DNA of 64,000 bases, taken from the NCBI GenBank assembly GCA_023079485.1, contig CM041092.1, forward strand, positions 6,138,627 through 6,202,626. The letters are read 5' to 3'. How positions within the stretch are numbered: the first letter of the stretch is position 1; each line of letters begins with the position of its first letter. A program made the position numbers and the translations under genes. Source of the stretch: Archilochus colubris. Lineage: Eukaryota > Chordata > Aves > Apodiformes > Trochilidae. Positions 22,834-34,700 of this stretch are shown here, piece by piece. Below the pieces are notes generated by a model that had not been told where the DNA came from, searched no databases, and saw only the letters and a program-made list of their open reading frames with translations.

Positions 22834-25800
22834 CTGTTCCAAGCAGAGAAATCTGTTGGTTAGCTCGACGTCTGCTGCTCTTGATAACAACACGGGGTAT
22901 TATTTACACTTGAATGAGTTTCAACGCACCAGAACTGAGACAATCTGAATGTTAATATCCAGGAATATTTCTGGAGCATCTATTAGCTGCTGCCAGTGCT
23001 CTGGAGTGCAAGGACAATGGGTTTCATTCCAGGGGCAACCAGAGAACTCGGAAATACTGTTTTGATGGGAGGGCAAGGAGGAAAATCCAAAGTCTTATTC
23101 TAGTGTGCCCAGAAAATGCTTTGTAATTTTATATAATATTATTTTTCTCTAATTACCTGATGAAAATAAATTGATTGTTTTGTCTCTATTTGCTCCCAAA
23201 CAGTGGTTGCCAGGACAACTTCCAGAGGACCATACATTGGCTACGACTTCTTTGAGGCTACTTTATAAATTAGTTCAAGATGCACTTGGCACACAAACCG
23301 TACTTTGAAGAAAACAGCAAAGATAATCCTCAGTAAATTATTAGGGCTGGAAAGCATTTCAATGGTTAGATTTGGTTTAATGTTTTCTTTTGCTCTATTC
23401 CTTCAACAGGCTTTTAAAGAAGGCACTTCCAGTAGCATCAGGAAGCAGCAGCATTCAAGTAAACCTCTGCATCCCTGCCTGGTTCCTTAAAGGAGAGAAT
23501 TCATGTTCCCTGCATCCCCAAAACTGCTCCAGGGAACACAGGTCTATATACAACTTCTAAAGAAAAAAATCAATGTTTTTCTTGGCATGGGTTAGCCTGC
23601 GTGACGCAGAGTAATCTTTTGGCTGGCTGAGCCCAGGAACATCTTTGCATTTGGCATCTGCACAGAAGGGGAGAATTCATCTTCACTAAGAAACCACATC
23701 CATATCCCACCCTCTAAAGGTTCCCTTGGGGATCTTGGACATGCTAAAAAGACTTCTGCAAAAAGTTTTTAAAGCTTTGATCCCAAAGGAAATGTTTTCT
23801 CTTTGGTATTGCACAAAAAAATGAGATACTAAAACAAAACAAACAAACAAAAAAACCCAATTCTATAATGTAACAACTCTCTTTATAGCCTGGAATCAAG
23901 AGTCATTTCACCACATGTCAGCAGGAGCAGAAGCTGGCTGTCACCAATACCTGCTTGCATACAAATATGTACCTCCAAAGAAAAGGACACCAAATGAAGA
24001 CCCTTAATATCACTGTTCTTTAAGCCCCAGCTCTTTCAAAATTGTATTCATTGTATTGTTCCGGGGAATTCAAAGTCTGCTGGCACCAAGGGGTAATAAA
24101 AACACAGAAATCAAATAGCTCTGGCATCTTTATGGTTTTATATACATAAATATATATATAGAAATTTATGAGCAGATTCAGGTAAGGTATAAGAGGTACA
24201 GCCCCAACATAATTCAAGGAAAATCTTTTAAAAGGCTTTAAATAGATGAGGAGCTCTCTAGTGGCATTTCCAGCACTTTATGTGTGATGAGCTGACAGAA
24301 GCCACAAACTCAGTGTATATGTAGAGCTGTCTGCTCTGCATCCTGTAAGTAAAGATGGGAATTTGGGACCTGCCCTTGTTTTGCCATTAGTCCATGAAAC
24401 CCACCAGACACAGGTAAGGATGCTAATAATCTCACACTTCCACAACACTTTTTTCCCAACCTGCCCTGCCATCTGTTTTGCAGGAAACTTCCATCTAATG
24501 AAGTTGCTGCCAAAGCCCTATTTTGAGGGCAAAAATGACATTCATCCCACACTCTTCACACAGAAGTAGTTTTCAAAATTAGTGATGGTGATATTTTTAT
24601 CATCTTCACAGATTGCTTAGAAATCACTATCAAAAAACCTCTGTAAAAACTTTCAGGGACATAAATACTCAATTAAGTAGTTCTTTCTTTTTAAATTTAG
24701 ATTTTGGAACAATAACAAATATATACATTCAATATTATCAGCTAGTATAAGCTATACATTAAAATTACATAAAACATTAATAATATACCTTTCCACAAAA
24801 AGGAAAATTCACTGTATCCAAAGTACAGTGAAATAAATGACTGCATTAATGAACTGAAGTCTTACCTAAAAATTGTGTTTTCATTATAATGACTTTGAAT
24901 TTTGATATGTTCTGTAATAAGTCTTTTGCTTCTTAAGCAATGACTAATTTTACATGTAGAGTCTATGATTACTTACAAAGTGAAATGAATAATACTATTA
25001 AAAACTGAGTGGGAGGCAAGCAAATCTCAGCAAACAATTAGCAGATTCCTTCTAAATGACATTGTTAATGAGCTCTTATAATGAAGCCAAAGCATTCACT
25101 TGGGCACAGACACACACAGTGATGAACAAGGAGGTACAATTCATGCATGCTGACAGAAGGGAGAAATACAAATGGACAAAGGAGTCTCCACAGCATGAAG
25201 CCCTTCCCAAACAGCATTTTCTTTAAATCTTTGTAGGGAGTTCACATGGATGAGATTTTTTTTTCAAGACTTTTGACCAGCTCTAATTCTCATGAAATTT
25301 TATTCAGGCAGGGCAGCACTAATCTCATCTTCTCCTTCTGAACATAGTCAAGCCCAGGCTGATTTCTGATTCTGTCCTCCCTCACTTCTTGCTGTGGGGT
25401 TGTGCTGTCCCCAGCCCAGCACCACCTGGGACATCTACTTCATGTTCACCCCTTTCTTTTCAGGACATCTGTGATGGAAAGGGGCTGAGACCAAGAGTTC
25501 CTTCCCAGTGGGAGGAAGGGAACCCAGCAAAATGGTGTAAGAGAGACTGGTGGTCTTGGGTCACAAATGTGAGGAGACAAGATATCAAAACCTGAATATC
25601 AGAAACTATTTGTGGTTCACTCAGTTGAATGGGCCTATGAGTAAAAAAGGGAAGAGGGGGGACCACTCTATTTGGTAACTCACATGGACTCTCATAAATA
25701 AAAATCAGATTTAAAACTGCCTGGAAGGAAGTGTTCACTCAATTCTTCCATATTTTCTATAAGATTAGGCACCAATTATTCTGATAGGGATAGCAGATTT

Positions 25801-26963
25801 CTACTCCAACAAATATCCAGGCATTGATGCAGGGAATATTTTAAAACACTCTTCATCAGAAGCAAGGGAACACTGTATAATAATGATTGTCACATAAAAA
25901 AGAAGTATTCATCCTTTAATGAGCCATACTGACAAACAGCAGCTTGAAGTCATAATGAAGCCTTGTATACTGGAATTGTTAGCTGGTAAAAACTTGGATC
26001 ATTCCAGCAGTAACAAATTGAATAACAAGACAGCCACACAGCCAGGTGCAAGTGAGTAAAAAAGAAAGAAGCAGTGGTAGCCACCACACTTTGCTGCCAT
26101 TCAGTCCCCAGGCATTACCACAGCAGATATTTTTATAGCAATATTAGCATTTTACTCCATAGTAGAAGTCTTTGAAGTTTCACCTCTATTAATGGAGCAA
26201 ACTCAAGCCAGCTACACCACAGCTCTCAGAGCATGGAAATATGAAAAGATCTAAGTGTGTAGGATAACAATAACAGTAAATGTCTTGTAAACCTGTTGAA
26301 AACAGTATAATTCATTTTTATTTAATTTAGCTAGGCATGTAGGGGGAAGACAAGTCCTCACAAAACAAGCAGTTGCAAACTATTAATGTTATAGAGTTTT
26401 AAAGCTCTTCAGTTTGTTCAGCATTCAAATACCATAATAAACCACGACAGCACATTCGATAGGCTGCTCCATGAAATGGTTTGAACTAGAGTGTTTAATG
26501 AATATATATAAAAGATCAAACAGAACTGTTTTAATGATAGTTTTTTCTTTATTCATGGTGTTAATTTTCCCTGTTGAAACACTGAATACTGCTGAGCACA
26601 AAACTCCCAGTTTTAAACATCATCCAGATTTCAATGGTGTGAAAGAGAAAAATCAAACTGATTTTTATTCTTATATAGAGATTTGCTTCATGCTTCCCAG
26701 ATTAATAGGTCAGATAAACTTGCACGAGGCAGTCACAGTTTTATTCAACTTGTGTCTAAAAATGTCTTTCCACCACTGAGTTTTGTTCTCACAGCAAAAC
26801 TTGTGTGCATAAAGCAGACAATTATCAATATCAGACCAAAAATGAGTTACAGATGATCCCTGTTCTGTCTGGATTCTCCCCAAACCCCAGCATGAGTCCA
26901 CCAACAGTTGAGAGGCATAACTCACAAATCTCCCCATCAGATAAATATTATAAAAAATTATAC
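22834..26963 (-). other. THSD7B: THSD7B intron between exons iii and iv (4.1 kb)
   Basis: AT-rich intron with donor gtataatt and acceptor ending gcttggaacag. I see no repeat with a clear identity and no other gene. Short A-rich runs occur, for example near 23835-23860. Confidence 0.85.
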
Positions 26964-27158
26964 CTGTGAGTGACCGTCTCCTGCTTCTAGTTGATCCACA
27001 ACCAGATGAGCACGCTGTAAATTTAGACCAGGGGGTGAATGTGCAGTCATCTTTGCAGGGAATGAGACAGTCCTGTACAAGAGGTGGCATAGCTCCTGCC
27101 CACCGCACGCAGTCACCAACATCAGCAGAGTCGTTGTGCTCTGAGAGACACGTAACAG
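26964..27158 (-). CDS. THSD7B: THSD7B internal exon iii (end of one TSP1 repeat, start of the next)
   Basis: A 195-base exon: two codon bases, 64 codons and one base. The acceptor is cctttccttttcag and the donor is ACAG|gtataatt, which is AT-rich and somewhat weak. The peptide starts VTCLSEHNDSADVGDC, which holds an N-D-S sequon. It continues through PPLVQDCLIPCKDDC, closing one TSP1 repeat and opening the next, then FTPWSKFTACSSGCG and a basic run ending RSRRRSLT. The new repeat has one tryptophan where classical TSP1 repeats have two (W-S-K-F instead of W-x-x-W). Its C-S-S-G-C also lacks the Ser/Thr of the usual O-fucosylation motif C-x-x-S/T-C, so it is probably a poor modification site. 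From memory, LVQ-x-C...PC-x-x-DCTFT-x-WSKFT matches human THSD7B better than THSD7A. Confidence 0.93.
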
Positions 27159-28381
27159 CTGAAAAGGAAAGGCACAGAAAGCTGGGTATTCTTAGATATA
27201 TATTGTGTTCTTCTCCACGCAGTCAGGACTCGTGTTCTGTGTGAGATTCACTCTCTTGGGTTAATAGGATGAAGCTGATTTATTCTTAGGTCATTATTCC
27301 CACGGCACTCAAAGATGTACTGGGAGTTTCACAAAACCAGAAAGACATTCTTATTTGAGCAGAGAATTATCTAAATGATGTTATAAATTCAATATTCTCA
27401 AGGAGGCAGGCATTTTAAGGGTTGGGGTAACAGTTTAAGCAATGACATATTGTATGACCAAGCAAGAAAAGATGTAACACTGTGGCAACACCCCATAAAA
27501 CTATTTGGTCACGGCCAGGGTTCCAAAGCTGTGGTGTATACACTACCTATGGAACTGAAAGTGGAAAGAAAATAGGAAGGAAAAAAAAGCACAAGAAAGC
27601 TTCATTCTCTCAGACTATCTTTTCCATACTCCATATGCAGGGAAGAACTGTCTTAGCAGCTTTGCAACACAGAGTGCTGAACATCTGCTCTGCCTGTGCA
27701 GCAGATGCTGCAGCTCAATGCTCCTTGCAGCAAGGTGCAAACACCAGGGCTGCCCCTTCCAAACAGAGTTCACTCAACACAGTGGTGCCCCTTGTGCTCT
27801 CCCACCATCTGAAGCTTTGCATAAATGGAGATATTTAGGAGAAAGGGCACAAGCCTTCAGCCTGAGGCTGTGACAGAAAGGGGTTGCAGCTACTGCAGCT
27901 TACCAGAAGCTCGCTTTTTATGGTGGTGATAACTTGCTGCAAGAGTAGTACTGAATGGATCCATTAATAGAAAAAATACAGTGCAACTAAAAGAAAGAAG
28001 TGCTCTGTAGGTCACAGCCAAGGACAGTGTCACCCTGCTGAGGTCCATCCAGCATGAAGCCCCTTGGCAGGTGGGCAGAGCAGAGCCCCAGCACACAATG
28101 AGCTTCACCTTCACACACAGCACCACCAAGGCTGCAGCTCACGTTCACGTGTGACACATTTCACTGGGCTCCTGCCCAAAGCTCCACCAGGTCTCCAAGA
28201 CTGGGCCATGACAAGAGGAAATGAAAGGCACCAGGCTGGGGTGGGGCTGAGGTCTCTGGATTTGGACATAGATACCTTTGGGGCCAGGCAAGAGTCAAAC
28301 GGGTTTTGCCAGAGGACTTAGATGCACTGATTTCCCTCCAGTTTTATTTTAGGCCACTACTCTTTTCCTTCAAACCCTGTC

Positions 28382-28410
28382 TTTTTTTTTGCCTTTTCTT
28401 TTTTTTTTTT
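28382..28410. repeat. T-rich tract
   Basis: T runs of 9 and 12 separated by GCC and C. Confidence 0.8.
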
Positions 28411-29689
28411 ACTGTAATGATTAATTTTTAGGGTAGATAATGGCACTCCATAGCCATGACAGAGAAAAATATTAATGTATAAGTCTGAGTCACAGGAAGC
28501 CTAGAATAAAACTTGCTAAAATTTCAGTGAATTAATAATAAGTAATTATAATCAATAAAAATAGCCTGCACAATGTGGAGTCTTTAATTTCATTAATAAT
28601 AATTCTCACAAAATCTCCAAAATTATAGGGTATTTATATCCTACATTGTAGGTTAACCAAAGCAAAGTCAGGTCATGACTTGATTAAAGTCATAAAGTCA
28701 AGGACAGAATTAGGAATTGAATTTGGTCCTGAGAGTTAAGTCATGTTGGGCTCTCTGATTTCAGGCAAGTCCACACATTGTATCATAAAGCTACAGAAGA
28801 CAATGTTATTTAATCAAGACTTTATTCGATTTTATTACTTAACTTTCACAGTCCGTGGTATTATTTTATGGAGACTACTAAATATTTCAGGTTTTTGAGG
28901 CTGTTTTTTTCCTTGTTGCCAGTACTTAATGTAACTAGGAGTGCAGGATGAAAGAGGGGAAAATAATTCTGTTTTCTTTCAGTTAAAGGATTTACTGGGG
29001 TGTAACTTCACAATAAGTAAATTATGATTTTTGGTTTTTAACTACAGTAGTGTATGTGTGCAAGGGATGGGCTGGCAACCACCTGGAAAGAAAAAAAATT
29101 CATATTAAAATGTAATCAGATTTCTAAGGGAAAAAAAATATCAGTATTTTGAAGAGCGGGTAAAAGGCAAGCTATTGTTAAATGGCTCTTTAGACTCCAG
29201 TGACAGTAAATCAGCATATTAATAACTACCTCTAAGGTGCTGATCCTTGCCTTTTACTTTCAGTCCTTGTGACCCTTCTGATCTCTCACCTCTGGCAGGC
29301 AGAAACCCAGAGACATTCCCCTTCTCAATTACGGGAGTGCAAGGACAGAGGTCACCCCTCTGCAAGGGACAACGGGGTAATTGCCCTCTTCAGGAAGGTT
29401 AAACAAGTAATAGACTCTGATGCCCAAGGTCTGTGTATCCTCATTGCCTTCAGCAAGGACATCAAAATTTGGCAACAGAAGCAAGATAAAGCCAAGATTA
29501 TCTAAACCATCTCCTCAGCATCGCTACAACCGCTCAAGTCTGCAGGGAGGTGAAGAATATCCTGCACTGACACCCCCACAGAGCAGCATTTGCATTGGCA
29601 TAATAAACCATCAAGTTCCAGTCTTTACTGCTAGCTGACAGAAGACCATCATTCATTCCTGACATTTATTAATGGCAACACCACTGATG

Positions 29690-29815
29690 GAACTTATAAA
29701 TATCGATGTTAAACCAGACACTCCGTGCTCGAATGGGTTATTATCTAATGACCCAATTTTCTGCACAAATGTCCCTAATTTTAAGCATGCAAATAATTGA
29801 CTGAGTTGGCTGAGC
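29690..29815. promoter_or_regulatory. Candidate intronic regulatory element with POU octamer
   Basis: It contains the octamer ATGCAAAT (29787-29794), overlapped by TAATTGA (29794-29800), plus ATATCGAT and TTATCTAATGA nearby. The octamer is the known POU-factor site. Function and conservation are inferred. Confidence 0.25.
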
Positions 29816-30249
29816 CTATTTAGATGCTAAAAGTAATGGATATATAAGCACATAAGAGATCAGGGCAAATATTGGAAAAGAAACGTAGAGCTTGAAAAAA
29901 TAAGGGGCAATAGTAAGAATGAGTGGAGGAAAGTTAAATTAAAACAACAAATATTAATGGATGATACATGTGTAAGCATGGAAACGAGGAGAAAAGAGGA
30001 AAATAAAATGAATAGTGTAGTTAAGAGACATAGGACCTCAAAGAGACGGATCTCCTGTGAGGCAGTAAGGGACAGGCAGGTGGTTAAAAACACTTCAGAA
30101 ATTTTAATAAGTGCAGATCTTGGTAACTCAATCTGGGGATTTCTGATCCAGCAATGAAGCCTCAGTGCCAGCCAGGGGAGAAGGCAGCAGCCAAAGAGCC
30201 TTAAAGTAGGTTGTCAAGAGCTGAGGATCAATCCGTTCAATCTAGATAT

Positions 30250-30518
30250 AAGTGACAGGACAGGAGGCAATGGCCTCAAGTTGTGCCAGGGGAGGTTTAG
30301 ATTGAATGTTAGGAAGAATTTCTTCATTGAAAGGCTTATCAGGCATTGGAACAGGCTGCCCAGGGTAGTGGTTGAATCACCATCCCTAGAGGTATTTAAG
30401 GAGTCATACAGACATTAGAGATATGGCTTAGTTAAGGTCCTGTCAGTGTTTGGTTAACAGCAGATGGACTCAGTGACCTTGAAGGTCTTTTCCAGCCCAG
30501 GTAATTCTGTGATTCTGC
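30250..30518 (+). mobile_element. CR1 LINE 3'-end fragment
   Basis: A typical CR1 tail: GTGACAGGACAGGAGGCAAT, GGTTTAGATTGAATGTTAGG, AAGAATTTCTTCATTGAAAG, GGAACAGGCTGCCCAGGGTA, GACCTTGAAGGTCTTTTCCA, ending AATTCTGTGATTCTGC (the octamer-like CR1 terminus). The 5' edge is approximate. Confidence 0.93.
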
Positions 30519-31883
30519 ATAGCCAAAAAGCTTCTTTTGATGCCTAAAATACTACCTAAGGCACAAACATTCACCTCTCCTGGACCTTTGCACTTTACAG
30601 TGCCAACAATTTTATTATTAAGCTGGTGGGCCCAGATAAGCAGCTCTTTGGTGACCCAACCAGCATCTGTGTCACTTTGCTGGGACATCCAACACTCCTT
30701 GGGTTTCACACACAAAACAAATGCCATCCATGAACCTCTGGTGCCTGTACACACTAAAACCCCACACCTCCTCAGGCTGGCATAAATTCATGTCATGCAT
30801 TTCAGTCGTATTAGGAGGGAATAATATGCACTGAGGAGTCTCCAGACATTTTCAATGATGATGCCAATGTATGACTTCTTAAGTTTGAACCAAGTTGTCT
30901 TCCAAAGCCTCAGCTTAATGGGCCTGATCTTTACAGCATGTCAGTCATAAGAAATGGCTGCTATATGCTTAAGATGAGCAGCATGAGTGACTAGAAATAT
31001 TAAATAACAAAATAATTTTTAAAAAGCCCATTGAGGTATTTGAATGGATGGAGACCAGCTAGCCAGGAAGCAGCAGAGCTGGTGGATCCATGGGGTTTGT
31101 TGGAACAAGCCACCTTATTTCTGCCCACTGCACTTATTTCCCAGTTAAGCTAGCTTTAACTTTTAAGAGAAAACTATTTTCAAACACAGCCAGTTCTGGA
31201 AAAAAAGAATGAAACGAATTTGTGTTTAGTGGACCTTCAGGAAAGTAAGCAAAATTGTTTATCCTCTGTGGCTTTAAACTACTGATTGGTTTGGCTCACT
31301 TATAGTTTATGTTACATAATAAAATATTTCCCTGTAATCCCTCAGTTCTGTCACAATGGTTTTAAATAAACTCATGCAACAAAGCCATTTTGCTATGTCA
31401 ACATCTCTTCCTAAGTGGGATACCACTGGAGGAGAAATGCAGTCCATTTTCATCCCTATGCACTGAGAAAAAAAAATAAATGAAAAAACCCCACAGAATA
31501 ACAGTAAATCACTCCAAGTCATAATGTGTGATTTCTCCCATCTCTGTAGCATGTAAAATGCACCCAAACATATGAATAGAAACAGCTAATACCAGGACAG
31601 TGCCAGATAAAGGGTTTCAAATGATAATATTGATTCCCACAAATAGGGGGAATGCAGGATTTCCTTCTGAACTCCTCCTATTCCTTCTTATTACCACCAG
31701 TCAATGCCACCAAACTGGAATTAAACACTCAGGGCCAAGCTGGAGGCTGACAATTTAATTCTGTTGATATTAAACAACAGTGGGCACACCAAAAATAAAA
31801 AAAGTACTCCTTCTCCTGTAACAATAAAACCAAGATCATTAAATTGAAATGTAACTAAGGTTTCAAATGCTAAAAGGGAATAC

Positions 31884-31904
31884 TTTTTTTTTTTTTCTTT
31901 TTTT
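31884..31904. repeat. T-rich tract
   Basis: Thirteen T, one C, then seven T. Confidence 0.8.
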
Positions 31905-34178
31905 CCTCCAGGGAAGGGCTGGAACTGTGTAACAGCCATCCCTTAAAGTGCCAACAGAAGTTTGCAATTGGCACAAGCAATGAAAATAGCTGCAGATGCA
32001 ACTGCTTTGCTTCAAGGCATAAGTCAAGTGTTAAATGTACAGCTTGAGGAAGAAATTTCCCTTTTTGCTGGTACAGGGACATGTCAGGATACTGAACAAG
32101 GACTGCTAACAGGTTATTCAGTACAACAGCCTCTGTCTTTTGGTTTTCTCTTTACACCCACAGGAGTGTGTTTGTCTGCCATCATCTTACCATATGGCAG
32201 GCAGAAGCATATGGAAGTTATATTCTTTAACTCCATTTATCTTACAATAAAATAAATAGCAGATGTTTCTTCTATAAACTTTTACATGGTGAGATCAAAT
32301 GTTTGGATGCTCTCAAATTGCAGAGGCATTGGAAGGATCCTCAGGTGATGTTAAATCACCACCCAAGAAGGTGAGCATCAAACTGGGGTAACTCAGCTGC
32401 TCCCAGTCAGCTCCTGCCTGACTTAGGAGCACTCCAGATGGGCCTAACAAAAGGAGTGTCCTGAGAAAGAAATATTCCAGCCATAGCATTGCATTCAGTA
32501 AAGCAAGATAACAGAAATATAGTTCCTCTGAAGTAAAAAACCAATTACAGACAGCCTTGGTAATCATATTCATTTACCAAACTTATAATCAATCCTCCTT
32601 CAAAAATACATTTCAATAGCTTGCAAAGGGTGAAAAGCTGAAGAGTGAGAATATCATCTGCAAACCAGCAAAATTATATTGTACCATGGCACTTCAATTT
32701 GGGAAAGCTGAATTAGTGGTTTCAAAACTCTGGAATTAAATGTCATTAGAACATCTCAAAACAATGACTGATAATTCCAGGAAGGTACACTCAGGCCAAA
32801 CACTAAAATGAAAGCTATGCAGCCATGTAAACCAAATGGCTGGACTTAATGCAGAAACAACAGGATAATCTATGAGGCTAGACAAGAGGTCTGATGCCCA
32901 AGAGGTGTATACACAACGATGTAATAATCTTCTCTGGCTTCAGATCCTAAAAATGTGTGAAAAATCAAAGCTGGCATGTAAAGTCAAAGGAATTATTTTA
33001 ATATAACTGCTTAGCTTCTTATTGCTCAGAAAAATTCTCATTTTGTATTGCATAATCATTCTCATTATGCCAATAAAACAAAATAACATATAATTTTTTA
33101 CACACTCTGCTAATCATGAGTGAAAAAGGAGTTCAGGGATAATACATTAGAAAAAAAAGAACAAAATATCTTCAAGCATCCAGACTTGCTGACTATAAGT
33201 AGTCTCATAACTCATGATGACCTCATTTATTCTCTGTATTGATACTTACAAGTTTCTCCAAAATCCCATGTGGAATATTTATGTTATTCTTGGCATGTTA
33301 ATGCAACCCCTAATTATAGGAGACCTGAAGCAGACCTACTAGAAGACATAATATATGGCTCAGCTGAGACTCAGGTTTAAGTCTAAGGTTCTGATTCTAG
33401 AAGGACATAAATACAACCTCATCACTGTGACAGCCCCCTTTGGATGCAGCAGCACTCCCTGCAATGAGTTTGTCCCAAGTCTAGACTTAGAGAAGAAAAT
33501 CATAAAATTACCACTAAAAATAATCTGAGGAAACGAACAAACGATGCAAGGAAGGACATCACAGACACAAATCTAGTAAAATTACCAGGGAGAGCTGGAA
33601 CAACTAGATATTCAGCAGGAAAACTGTCTCTGAGATCAGCATTTCCCTATCCTGTAATTATTAATGATATTGACAGTAGTGCTAAAGGGCTGACAAATGC
33701 CACCAAGCAAACAGAGCACTGAATAAACACCAACCCCAACCAACCTGCCTGATAAACAAGAGGAGCCTGAGATGAGGTTGGGAAGCAATAAGGGTGGTAA
33801 ATATCAACTGAAAAGATAAAGGAAAGCAACTGGAATGATTTGCATGAAAGGGGTCAAGGAAGACTTGGGTAGCAAAGTTGGGTAGAGAGCATTAGCATAG
33901 GGAAGAGACAGTAAGAGGGAGACATTTGGAATAGAAATAAAAGGGAATGGGAAATAAGCATGCTACTCTGTGAAGGTCCTTCTCAAGGTCCATGGTTTAG
34001 CTACTCTTTGGTTTGGTTTCTCTTTGCAGCCTTCCTACAATAAGACATATAGAGAAGGGGAACGACAGGTTGATCCAGGCACGGAAGCTTCAGAGGGAGT
34101 CCCAGCTCCAGCTTTCAGGTGGGAAGCAACCTCCAGTGCAGCCACAGCTGTGTCCCCAACAGGCAGCCATCCCCCTGC

Positions 34179-34293
34179 CCATGTGTCTGACCCAACCACA
34201 GAGCTCCTGGTGGCTCCATGTCATTGGCAGACATCCCTGTGTCCATGTGTCTGACCTAACCACAGAGCTCCTGGTGGCTCCATGTCACTGGCA
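34179..34293. repeat. Two-copy tandem duplication, 64-bp period
   Basis: A 51-base segment beginning CCATGTGTCTGACC and ending ATGTCAYTGGCA occurs at 34179-34229 and 34243-34293. The copies differ at two positions (C/T and T/C) and are separated by 13 bases. This points to a fairly recent duplication. The frames spanning it have no protein homology that I recognise. Confidence 0.9.
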
Positions 34294-34555
34294 CCCAACA
34301 GATGGACAGGGATACAGAGGTGTGTGCATGGCACATCCCTCCCACAAGGCTCACTCTTCATGGCTCTGAGCCTCTTGGCATACAGTGTAGAGAGAACAGG
34401 AGAACAGAGCAATCCCTCTGCAAGGATTTACCTGTGTCCAGAGCAGCATATCCCAGTCAAAATAACAGCAGGCTGAGCTCCATCGTTTAATGCCTCAAAA
34501 TGGATTCACCTCTGTTTCATTTTAAAATAACTTCCCAGAGTACAATGTCTTACAG

Positions 34556-34700
34556 AGAATCATTTTGGTTGGGAAAGACCTTTAAGATAACCAAGTCCAA
34601 CCATTAAGCTAGCACAGTGCAAAGACCCATGTCCCTCTTTGATACTTAGGGATGAGACTGTCAGTGATTTTGGTAGGGAATATATGGTTTCAACCACCCA
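34556..34700 (-). mobile_element. CR1 LINE 3' tail fragment
   Basis: The plus strand reads GAATCATTTTGGTTGGGAAA, GACCTTTAAGATAACCAAGT, CCAACCATTAAGCTAGCAC, then GATGAGACTGTCAG. This is the reverse complement of a CR1 3' end. It decays past about 34700. Confidence 0.85.

Noticed and set aside
22420..22948. Longer overlapping frames on both strands across exon iv (157 and 142 codons)
   Set aside because: They are shadows of the GC-rich exon. Only the third frame carries TSP1 motifs and phase-matched splice sites.
30470..30785. Overlapping frames on both strands just past a CR1 tail (94 and 82 codons)
   Set aside because: Both look protein-like in places, but neither matches a family I know, and opposite frames of this length are expected by chance. 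The minus frame also runs into the CR1 tail.
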